Shown here: piece by piece, positions 1 to 5,338 of the stretch
Layout of the letters: every line of letters begins with the position of its first letter
Position numbering within the stretch: the first letter of the stretch is position 1
Source of the DNA: Boseongicola sp. SB0675_bin_26
GTDB lineage: Bacteria; Pseudomonadota; Alphaproteobacteria; Rhodobacterales; Rhodobacteraceae
DNA: 5,671 nt
Assembly (NCBI GenBank): GCA_009843725.1
Contig: VYCX01000484.1
Location: forward strand, 1 to 5,671
Direction: 5' to 3'
Position numbers and translations under genes: made by a program
The notes under the pieces: model-generated
What the model was told of the DNA's origin: nothing
What the model saw: the letters and a program-made list of their open reading frames with translations, nothing else
Database searches by the model: none

Positions 1-64
1 TATCGCGGAGAGCGATCCCATGCCAGCCAAAATTGGTGAGATATCCGGGCTAGGATCGTTTCAA

Positions 65-115
65 GGATCAGTCATTGATCCATTCACATTTTGTATGCCA
101 AATGCCAAATGCGAG
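65..115. promoter_or_regulatory. Possible operator region: inverted repeat plus heptamer direct repeats
   Basis: GGATCA (65-70) and TGATCC (76-81) form a perfect inverted repeat around GTCAT, a spacing typical of dimeric regulator sites. Next come ATGCCAA at 95-101, ATGCCAA at 102-108 and the partial copy ATGCGAG at 109-115. The patch is richer in A+T than its surroundings. No convincing -35/-10 pair was found and the regulated gene is not visible, so this is only a candidate. Confidence 0.3.
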
Positions 116-119
116 TCAA

Positions 120-160
120 CTCCGCCTTTCGGAGGGGACGGCCGGTTTGCCCCGAACCGG
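120..160. repeat. Two further adjacent stem-loops
   Basis: CTCCG (120-124) pairs with CGGAG (130-134) around a 5-base loop, and CCGGTT (142-147) pairs with AACCGG (155-160) around a 7-base loop. The second hairpin directly abuts the large palindrome at 161-183, giving three stems in a row. The series may be a leader or 3'-end structure of a gene outside the window. Confidence 0.6.
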
Positions 161-183
161 ACGGGGCCGGATTCCGGCCCCGT
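161..183. repeat. Perfect G+C-rich palindrome / strong hairpin
   Basis: Arms ACGGGGCCGG (161-170) and CCGGCCCCGT (174-183) flank ATT. Allowing A-T at the centre, the whole 23 bases form an 11-bp inverted repeat around one base. As RNA this would be a very stable stem. No T tract follows on either strand, so it is not a textbook intrinsic terminator. Confidence 0.85.
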
Positions 184-750
184 GCAATCGCCCAAGGTCT
201 TCCTCCTGCCCGGAACCGCCAGTCCTGACGCTGGTCTTTCCGCAATTGGGGCCTATGGCCGGCCGCTCGCGTTCGTCCTTGCCGCCCGATGAAGACGGCT
301 TGACCGTCGCGCAAGGGACGCGTCTGCGACCTTGATCGATCAGCCGCCGCCTGCAGGTTCTTGCCGACGCCCGCGATCGTCAGCCTTCCGAACGGATCAG
401 GCCAGCGATCCAAGGGAAGCTGACCGGCGGTCGCGTCGGACTTGCACCCGCAGCGCTGCTCACCGTGTCAACGGCAACCGTGAATCCAACATGCTTGGCA
501 ATCCAGAATCCAGCAGTTTTGGCTTGCTGCTTCCGGAACGCCGGGACCGCTCAGGCAACGAATTCACAGCAGATGGAATGGGGCACGGATGCAAGGATGG
601 AAAATCGGGATGTTGCCGAAGCACTATCTCGACCAAGGCGTCTTGCAGCCGGAACCTGTCCCACCGGCCCGCATCACGCCAATCGGCCGGCCTTCGATCA
701 ATTCGCCCAAAGCGTGACTCTCCGGCATCAGTCAATCCGTTCCTGACCTC

Positions 751-770
751 CAGGATTCGACGAAATCCTG
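751..770 (-). terminator. Hairpin just after the OsmC-type gene
   Basis: Perfect 7-base arms CAGGATT (751-757) and AATCCTG (764-770) with a 6-base loop lie 7 bp after the stop codon of the OsmC-type gene. The position fits a transcript 3' end or a protecting stem. No T tract follows on the minus strand, so the terminator role is tentative. Confidence 0.4.
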
Positions 771-777
771 CCTGGCG

Positions 778-2004
778 TCAAACGCGCGTGACTTTCAGCC
801 TGGTCTTCAATTCCGTACGGCAGAACGCATGCAGGAAACAGGTCCGCTCGGACATGTCCAGCATCTCCTGCGCCACATCGTCGGGCTCGGACGTTTCCAG
901 GTAGACATGGGTCTCAATCGGATCGGCCTCGCCGGCCTTTCCTGTTCCGCCAGACGCGCCGCCAAGGCTGAAATGCGTGTCCTGAACGATGCGATAGTCC
1001 GGCAAGTCCAGTTTCAGCATAGACGCAAAGCGCCCGAACTGGGTCATGAAGCAAAATCCGATGCCGGCGCTGATCAGGGTGTTGGCGTCCGGCGCGCGCC
1101 CGTCTTCCGAGCTGAGGAACCGGAATGAGGTGCCCCAAGGGGAATACTGCATCTGCTGGATGTCCTTGATTCCATCCTCTCGCAGAGCTGCGATGGCTCC
1201 AATGTTCAGCCGGCGGTTCTGTTCATCCGCAAGGCTTCCTGAGGCAGCGGCGGTTCCCTTTGCCACGTCCTTCCTGGGCGTGGGGCCAACGGCACCGACA
1301 AGCTCCGGCTGAGCTTCCGCCGGTCTTGATGTCGCGAAATGGTCGCCCGGGTCGGGAAACAGGGCACTGTCCAGCTCCACGGCCTTTGCCGTCGGCAGCT
1401 CGGACCCGTTCTTGGACAGCTTGAACAGGCTCTCGAGGTGTCCGCGCATCAGGCCATTCAGCGGCGATGCGTGGACCGCATCCATCAGGAAGCTGTTCAA
1501 TGCCGCGTCGTCCAGGTCGCAGCCAACCTCGACCTCAAGCTCGACGGGCTCTGCCCCGCCGATCATGGTGCGCTTGGGCATCGACCCCTGCATCGTGTAG
1601 AAATTGTTCTGGATCAATCGCAGTTTGCGAAACGCGACGCCGCGCATCCTTGCCAGTGCGGTGATCTCGTTCATGTAGCTCGCGGCCATGCCTGCCGACA
1701 GGAAAGCCAAGGGGCAGGGCGCGGCATCATGCCCGTCGAGGTACGGTCCCTCGTCCGAAACGAGGCGCCAGGTCCGGCCTGTGTCGGCAGACCGCACAAG
1801 CGCTTCCTTCTGGAATCCGCTGAGCGAGCGCACCCATGTGCGCAACGCGTCGCCCTTGCGGCACTCCGGGGCGTCGATCGTGACTTCGTCCGCGTTCGAA
1901 ACCGGGAAAAACGGTGGCAGACCGCTTGTGCCGATGATGTCCTTGCCCAGCTTGGCCATGTCTTGAGTGTCCCGGCTCGCTATGGGTCCGCTCAGGCGGA
2001 CCAC
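778..2004 (-). CDS. Tandem OsmC-domain protein with a cysteine-less N-terminal domain
   Basis: OsmC/Ohr proteins are cytoplasmic thiol peroxidases that use two conserved cysteines against organic hydroperoxides. This 408-residue protein appears to contain two such domains. The C-terminal one (about 265-408) has SAGIGFC with Cys318 and ERTCFLHAFC with Cys389, the usual peroxidatic and resolving positions. The N-terminal one (about 50-200) shows matching blocks: SAGMAAS places Ser109 against Cys318, AEPVE matches ADPIE, and HASPLNGLM places Ser180 against Cys389. The first domain therefore probably lost thiol chemistry. A Pro/Ala-rich linker (about 201-262) separates them. The start is uncertain: GTG at 2004 has GGA 5 nt upstream, while ATG at 1959 (393 residues, MAKLGKD) has only a distant GGGA. 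The gene is on the same strand as the catabolic cluster but 286 bp away, so it may have its own promoter. Family recognition is from motifs and the internal repeat. Confidence 0.82.
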   Translation of the reverse strand: MVRLSGPIASRDTQDMAKLGKDIIGTSGLPPFFPVSNADEVTIDAPECRKGDALRTWVRSLSGFQKEALVRSADTGRTWRLVSDEGPYLDGHDAAPCPLAFLSAGMAASYMNEITALARMRGVAFRKLRLIQNNFYTMQGSMPKRTMIGGAEPVELEVEVGCDLDDAALNSFLMDAVHASPLNGLMRGHLESLFKLSKNGSELPTAKAVELDSALFPDPGDHFATSRPAEAQPELVGAVGPTPRKDVAKGTAAASGSLADEQNRRLNIGAIAALREDGIKDIQQMQYSPWGTSFRFLSSEDGRAPDANTLISAGIGFCFMTQFGRFASMLKLDLPDYRIVQDTHFSLGGASGGTGKAGEADPIETHVYLETSEPDDVAQEMLDMSERTCFLHAFCRTELKTRLKVTRV

Positions 2005-2290
2005 GTGTTTCCAACCATGCGCCGGCCGGCACGGAGCCGCCGCTGACGATGCCGTGCCCGGCGTTCAGCGCCGCTCATCACGAAAGTCGACCGCCGCCAT
2101 TCTGGCGCAAGACGTCCCCGCATGGCAACGGTCCACCTGACGACCGGGCGTGAGACTGGCCGTCAGGCCATCCTCCGCCGGCGTGCATTGCCCGCCAGCG
2201 TCGGCCCCGGACGGCTTCAAGCAAGGCGTGATCCACCGTCCGGCGCATCGGGCCACGGGACCTGACAACTGCATGCCTCTTCGCCAACGC
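2005..2290. other. Intergenic region between the SDR and OsmC-type genes
   Basis: This 286-bp gap interrupts an otherwise tightly packed minus-strand series. Its open frames (for example a 69-codon minus frame at 2065-2274) resemble no family I know and lack a ribosome binding site. It contains an 8-bp inverted repeat (2207-2214 with 2236-2243) and a 5-bp-stem hairpin (2059-2073). I see no T-tract terminator and no convincing -35/-10 pair. It could hold the promoter of the OsmC-type gene, but no site can be named. Confidence 0.5.
2207..2243. repeat. Inverted repeat CCGGACGG / CCGTCCGG
   Basis: Two perfect 8-base arms (2207-2214 and 2236-2243) are separated by 21 bases. They lie in the gap between the SDR and OsmC-type genes and could form an mRNA stem after the SDR, or a protein site. 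No T run follows on either strand, so a classic intrinsic terminator is not supported. Confidence 0.5.
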
Positions 2291-3046
2291 CTAGACGTTC
2301 ACCTTGCCGCCGTCGACATTCAGCGTCTGGCCCGTGACGAAGTCGCTGTCAGCGGTGACCAGGTACATGAGCGAACCGAGAAGGTCTTCCGGCACCATCT
2401 CGCGCTTGATCGAACGCGACTGCACGGTCGGGCCGCGTGCGGGGTCGAAGCCGGCGTGGCCCTGTATCGACTCGCTCTCGGTCAGCCCCGGCGCGATCGC
2501 GTTGACCTGGATGTTCTTGTCGCCCAGCTCACGTCCATAGCCGCGAGTCAGCGCGATGACGGCACCTTTCGAGGCCGTGTAGTGCGCCAGTCCCGGCGGC
2601 CCGTAGTAGAAGGTGCCCGATGCGATATTCACGATCTTTCCCCCGCCGGCACGCAACATCGCAGGGACAACCGCCTTCGTGGCCTGATGCACGCCGCGCG
2701 CGTTCACGGTCATGACCCTGTCGAACTCGTCGTTGTCGATCTGCAGGAACGGCTTGGGCTGAAGCGCGGCAAAGATCGACGCGTTGTTGACGAGAATGTT
2801 CAGCGCGCCGAATTCACTTTCCGTCGCCTCGACCATTGCCGCAAGGTCGTCATCCGACGTCACGTCGACGCTCAGGCCCGTCGCCGCGCCTCCGGCTTCC
2901 TTGATGGCAGCAACGGTGTCAGCGGTATCGAGCACATCCGACACCACGACATTCGCACCTTCTCCAGCCATATGCCTGGCCATTACGGCGCCGATCCCAC
3001 GACCGGCGCCCGTGATCACCGCAGTCTTTCCGTTCAGTCGGCCCAT
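2291..3046 (-). CDS. Short-chain dehydrogenase/reductase (classical SDR)
   Basis: This 251-residue cytoplasmic oxidoreductase has every hallmark of a classical SDR: the cofactor motif TGAGRGIG (12-19), Asp37 at the end of the second strand (which favours NAD over NADP), DVT at 61-63, NNAS (87-90, a variant of NNAG), and the catalytic tetrad Asn115, Ser143, Tyr156 and Lys160 (YTASK). It also has the NAIAPG block and the C-terminal FVTGQTLNVDGG. It would interconvert a secondary alcohol and a ketone, or act on a related substrate; sequence alone does not name it. SDRs of this kind include the Calpha-dehydrogenases that act beside LigF-type GSTs. The start at 3046 is well supported by a strong Shine-Dalgarno sequence. 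The gene begins 18 bp after the GST stop. No decay or missing residue was seen. Confidence 0.95.
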   Translation of the reverse strand: MGRLNGKTAVITGAGRGIGAVMARHMAGEGANVVVSDVLDTADTVAAIKEAGGAATGLSVDVTSDDDLAAMVEATESEFGALNILVNNASIFAALQPKPFLQIDNDEFDRVMTVNARGVHQATKAVVPAMLRAGGGKIVNIASGTFYYGPPGLAHYTASKGAVIALTRGYGRELGDKNIQVNAIAPGLTESESIQGHAGFDPARGPTVQSRSIKREMVPEDLLGSLMYLVTADSDFVTGQTLNVDGGKVNV

Positions 3047-3052
3047 TGCCGT

Positions 3053-3062
3053 CTCCCCTCCT
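3053..3062 (-). promoter_or_regulatory. Ribosome binding site of the SDR gene
   Basis: AGGAGGGGAG on the minus strand ends 6 nt before the ATG at 3046. It is the strongest Shine-Dalgarno sequence in the window and fills most of the gap after the GST stop. The SDR may thus be translated independently and well, unlike the GST, which lacks a clear site. Confidence 0.85.
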
Positions 3063-3064
3063 GT

Positions 3065-3883
3065 TCAGGTTTCGATTTCAAGAATTTCGGCGACCTCGGG
3101 CCAGCTCTTGGCGCCGTTCTCGCGCAAGTCGTTCGTCAAGTCCTCCGGCACCCAGTCGATGAAGCAGGGCTTGAAGTTCGGGTTGTCCTGGATGGCCTTG
3201 AACCAGCGCTCGACATTTGGCAGGCGCCCGCGTTCCCACATGCCGTGCATCGACATCATCGCCAGACGGTTCACGTAGGGCGTCAGCGAGATGTCGGCGA
3301 CCGTGAACCTGTCGTCGACAAGCCAGTCCTTGCCGTCCAGCGCCTCTTCCATCTTGTGGAGGTAGGTATCGTAGAGCCTGACCTTCTCCGTCGCGCCCGG
3401 CGCCTCAAACCCGTATCGGACGAAACTGTCCTTCTGCACCTTCCAGTCCGACGTGACCGAGATCGTGGGCGTGGAGGCCAGGAATCTCTCGGCCCCTTCC
3501 GGCCCCAGGTTCTTCAACACCGTATGGCGATGCGAGCAGACAAAGGTCATCGTCCCGCAGGCGGGATGCAGGTCCTCGTCGACCGCCTTGGTCCAGTACC
3601 GCACCTGCGCCCGTTCCCAAGGGTCGGTCGGATGCACGCTGGTCTCGGGCGCGATCTGGTCGAGGTACTCGATGATCACCGTGCTGTCCGGAATCACCAG
3701 ATCGTCATGCACCAGCGTAGGCACGACGCCCTTCGGATTCAGCTTCAGGTACCCGGGCTCAAACTGCTCTCCCTTGAGGATGTCGACATAGACACCGTCC
3801 CACTCCAAGCCCTTTTCCGCCATGGCGAAGCGGACCTTGGCGGCACATACGGACGATCCATGGTGATAGAGAGTGAACGTCAT
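3065..3883 (-). CDS. Glutathione S-transferase family protein, LigF/beta-etherase-like
   Basis: This 272-residue soluble protein has the two-domain GST layout. The N-terminal thioredoxin-like domain (about 1-80) has HHGSSVCAAKVR with candidate catalytic Ser10/Ser11 and Cys13, NPKGVVPTLV with cis-Pro55, and Asp66-Ser67, the usual contact for the glutathione gamma-glutamyl group. The helical domain includes DPWERAQVRYWTKAVDE (87-103) and the N-capping region DDRFTVADIS (190-199). It is longer than the common 200-220 residue GSTs. The EKGLEWDGVYVD and RAxxRxWTKxVDE blocks recall, from memory, LigF-type enzymes that cleave beta-aryl ethers with glutathione. Dehalogenation, isomerisation (the SSxC motif is reminiscent of zeta class) or detoxification remain possible. 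The ATG at 3883 overlaps the ALDH stop as ATGA. An in-frame GTG at 3901 exists but is less likely. No clear Shine-Dalgarno sequence precedes 3883, which fits translational coupling. Fold call strong; subclass moderate. Confidence 0.92.
   Translation of the reverse strand: MTFTLYHHGSSVCAAKVRFAMAEKGLEWDGVYVDILKGEQFEPGYLKLNPKGVVPTLVHDDLVIPDSTVIIEYLDQIAPETSVHPTDPWERAQVRYWTKAVDEDLHPACGTMTFVCSHRHTVLKNLGPEGAERFLASTPTISVTSDWKVQKDSFVRYGFEAPGATEKVRLYDTYLHKMEEALDGKDWLVDDRFTVADISLTPYVNRLAMMSMHGMWERGRLPNVERWFKAIQDNPNFKPCFIDWVPEDLTNDLRENGAKSWPEVAEILEIET
3880..3883 (-). other. ATGA stop/start overlap between aldehyde dehydrogenase and GST
   Basis: On the minus strand the four bases read ATGA: the GST start codon and the dehydrogenase TGA stop share two bases. 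No good Shine-Dalgarno sequence precedes the GST ATG, so reinitiation by ribosomes leaving the dehydrogenase frame is the likely route. This implies linked production of the two proteins. Confidence 0.8.
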
Positions 3884-5319
3884 AGCTGTACCGTAACCCA
3901 CTTGAGCTCGGTCATGGCTTCAAGATCGGCATCGGTTCCTTCCCGTCCCGCCCCGCTTTCGCCATTTCCGCCGAACGGCACGTGAGCTTCATCGTGCACG
4001 GTCGGTCCGTTGACGTGACACATGCCGGCCCCGATGTTGCGCGCGAAATGGAACGCCTTGTTGATGTCATTGGTGAAGATGGCGGAAGACAGCCCGAACT
4101 CGGTGTCGTTCGATCTCTCCAGTCCCTCTTCATAGCTGTCGACCGGGTAGATCGAGGTCACGGGGCCAAAGGTCTCGGTCCGGCATACGGTCATGTCCTC
4201 CGTTACGCCTGTCAGAATTGTCGGCTGACACCGATTGCCGTCCCACTCGCCGCCGGCAACAACGGTTGCCCCGTTCGCCCTTGCATTGTCGATGTGGTCC
4301 CTCACCCGATTGCGTTGCCGCTCCGAGATGATCGGAGACACGACCGTATCCGGGTCGCGGAGATTGCCCATGCCCGCCTTCGACGCGATCTTCGCGAAGC
4401 GCTGGACGAATTCATCGTAGATCGGGCGCTCCACGTAGAACCGGCTCGAGCCGATGCAGAGCTGCCCGCCAAACATGAAGATCGAGCGCGCCGCCAATGG
4501 CATGCACTTGTCCAGATCGGCATCCGCCAGTACCAGCGTGGGGCTCTTGCCGCCCAGCACGAGCGTGTTGGGTGTCTTGTTCCTCGCGCAGATTTCGGCG
4601 ATGTGCCGGCCGACGACGGACGAGCCCGTGAAACTCAGGAAGTCCACGTCCGTGCTTCCGGTCAGGTCATCGCCGATGTCCGCCCCGTTTCCAGTGACCA
4701 CGTTGTAGGCTCCCGAAGGGAACCCGGCCTCGGAAAGGATTTCAGCCATCAGGACAGACAGATGAGGCGCCATCTCGGACGGCAGGTGCACGACGGTGTT
4801 TCCGACGGCGAGGGCGTTGGCGACCAGTCGGGTATTCTTGATGAGAGGCACGTTGAACGGCGTGATGATCGCGACCACGCCGAGGGGTTCGCGAATCGAC
4901 ATCGAGAACTTTCCCGGCACGTCCGACGGGATCGTTTCGCCCCTGACATTTCGGCACATGCCTGCTGCCGCACGGACCATGGCCAGCCCCTTGTTGAATT
5001 CGAACATCGCCTTGCCGACCGTCGAGCCGACTTCGTCGATCAGGCAATCGACCAGTTCGGATTGGCGCCTCTCCATGATCTCCGCCACCCGCAACAGCCA
5101 GCGTTCGCGTTCGGTCGGCGTGGTTTCCTTGTAGGCAGGACACGCTGACTTTGCCGCAGCGGTCGCCTTGCGGATGTCATCGCCCGACCCTTTTGCCGCA
5201 ATGGCATACAGGCTGTCATCAATCGGGTTCAGGTCTTCGAATGTCTCACCTGTCGCAGCACCCACCCACTCGCCTCCGATGAAGTGCTGCAGCGTCTTGA
5301 TTTCGGTCGTGGAGTCCAT
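3880..5319 (-). CDS. NAD(P)-dependent aldehyde dehydrogenase, aromatic-aldehyde (vanillin/salicylaldehyde) type, atypical active site
   Basis: This 479-residue cytoplasmic protein has the full length of the ALDH superfamily, which oxidises aldehydes to acids. Visible landmarks are TPFNVPL with the oxyanion Asn156, the FTGSSVVG nucleotide-binding turn (230-237), GGQLCIGSSR with nucleophile Cys288, ETFGPV with Glu382, and GAGMCHVNGPTVHDEAHVPFGG (430-451). The last stretch resembles vanillin, benzaldehyde and salicylaldehyde dehydrogenases. Two normally conserved residues differ: the general-base Glu is Val254, exactly 34 residues before Cys288, and the Lys of the KPSE motif is Leu179 in HLPSE. 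Altered chemistry or cofactor use is therefore possible. The ATG at 5319 is preferred to an in-frame ATG at 5352, because AAAGGA lies 8 nt upstream of 5319 and the longer form would overlap the permease gene. The gene follows the permease by 19 bp and overlaps the GST start by 4 bp. The family is certain; the aromatic substrate is an inference. Confidence 0.94.
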   Translation of the reverse strand: MDSTTEIKTLQHFIGGEWVGAATGETFEDLNPIDDSLYAIAAKGSGDDIRKATAAAKSACPAYKETTPTERERWLLRVAEIMERRQSELVDCLIDEVGSTVGKAMFEFNKGLAMVRAAAGMCRNVRGETIPSDVPGKFSMSIREPLGVVAIITPFNVPLIKNTRLVANALAVGNTVVHLPSEMAPHLSVLMAEILSEAGFPSGAYNVVTGNGADIGDDLTGSTDVDFLSFTGSSVVGRHIAEICARNKTPNTLVLGGKSPTLVLADADLDKCMPLAARSIFMFGGQLCIGSSRFYVERPIYDEFVQRFAKIASKAGMGNLRDPDTVVSPIISERQRNRVRDHIDNARANGATVVAGGEWDGNRCQPTILTGVTEDMTVCRTETFGPVTSIYPVDSYEEGLERSNDTEFGLSSAIFTNDINKAFHFARNIGAGMCHVNGPTVHDEAHVPFGGNGESGAGREGTDADLEAMTELKWVTVQL

Positions 5320-5327
5320 GTGATGAT

Positions 5328-5333
5328 TCCTTT
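5328..5333 (-). promoter_or_regulatory. Ribosome binding site of the aldehyde dehydrogenase gene
   Basis: AAAGGA on the minus strand lies 8 nt before the ATG at 5319. It sits in the short gap after the permease stop and decides the start in favour of 5319 over the in-frame ATG at 5352. Confidence 0.8.
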
Positions 5334-5338
5334 CTGCG

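Larger units (their letters stand above)
1..777. other. Region without a convincing gene
   Basis: None of the open frames here, on either strand, resembles a known family, has a sound ribosome binding site, or shows the codon pattern of the genes to the right. The right part (about 300-740) is unremarkable G+C-rich sequence that could be decayed coding DNA. The left part (40-185) has an A+T-richer patch with short repeats, then three stem-loops, and looks regulatory. A gene may begin or end just beyond the left edge. Confidence 0.5.

Noticed and set aside
161..183. Intrinsic terminator at the strong palindrome
   Set aside because: The stem is good, but no T run follows on either strand, so it is listed only as a palindrome.
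84..413. 109-codon open frame on the minus strand
   Set aside because: It crosses the three stem-loops, is rich in Arg and Gly, and has no ribosome binding site or known motif.
380..550. 56-residue open stretch on the minus strand (no start codon) containing FWIAKHVGFTVAVDTV
   Set aside because: The translation looks somewhat protein-like and could be a decayed gene fragment, but it has no start, no ribosome binding site and no family I recognise. A translated database search showing a homologue in this frame would revive it as a pseudogene.
332..904. 190-codon open frame on the plus strand running into the end of the OsmC-type gene
   Set aside because: It has no recognisable domain and a Ser/Arg-rich composition, and it overlaps the 3' end of a better-supported gene.
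1339..2046. 235-codon open frame on the plus strand
   Set aside because: It is antisense to the OsmC-type gene and has the same low-complexity antisense composition.
2065..2274. 69-codon open frame on the minus strand in the SDR-OsmC gap
   Set aside because: It has no good ribosome binding site or recognisable motif, and overlaps another open frame of equal length, as expected by chance at this G+C content.
2150..3985. 611-codon open frame on the plus strand
   Set aside because: It runs antisense to the SDR and most of the GST gene, both of which have complete family motifs. Its Arg/His/Val-rich product is typical of the opposite strand of high-G+C genes.
3982..5148. 388-codon open frame on the plus strand
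   Set aside because: It is antisense to the aldehyde dehydrogenase, Arg/Asp/His-rich, and has no family resemblance; a shadow of the real gene.
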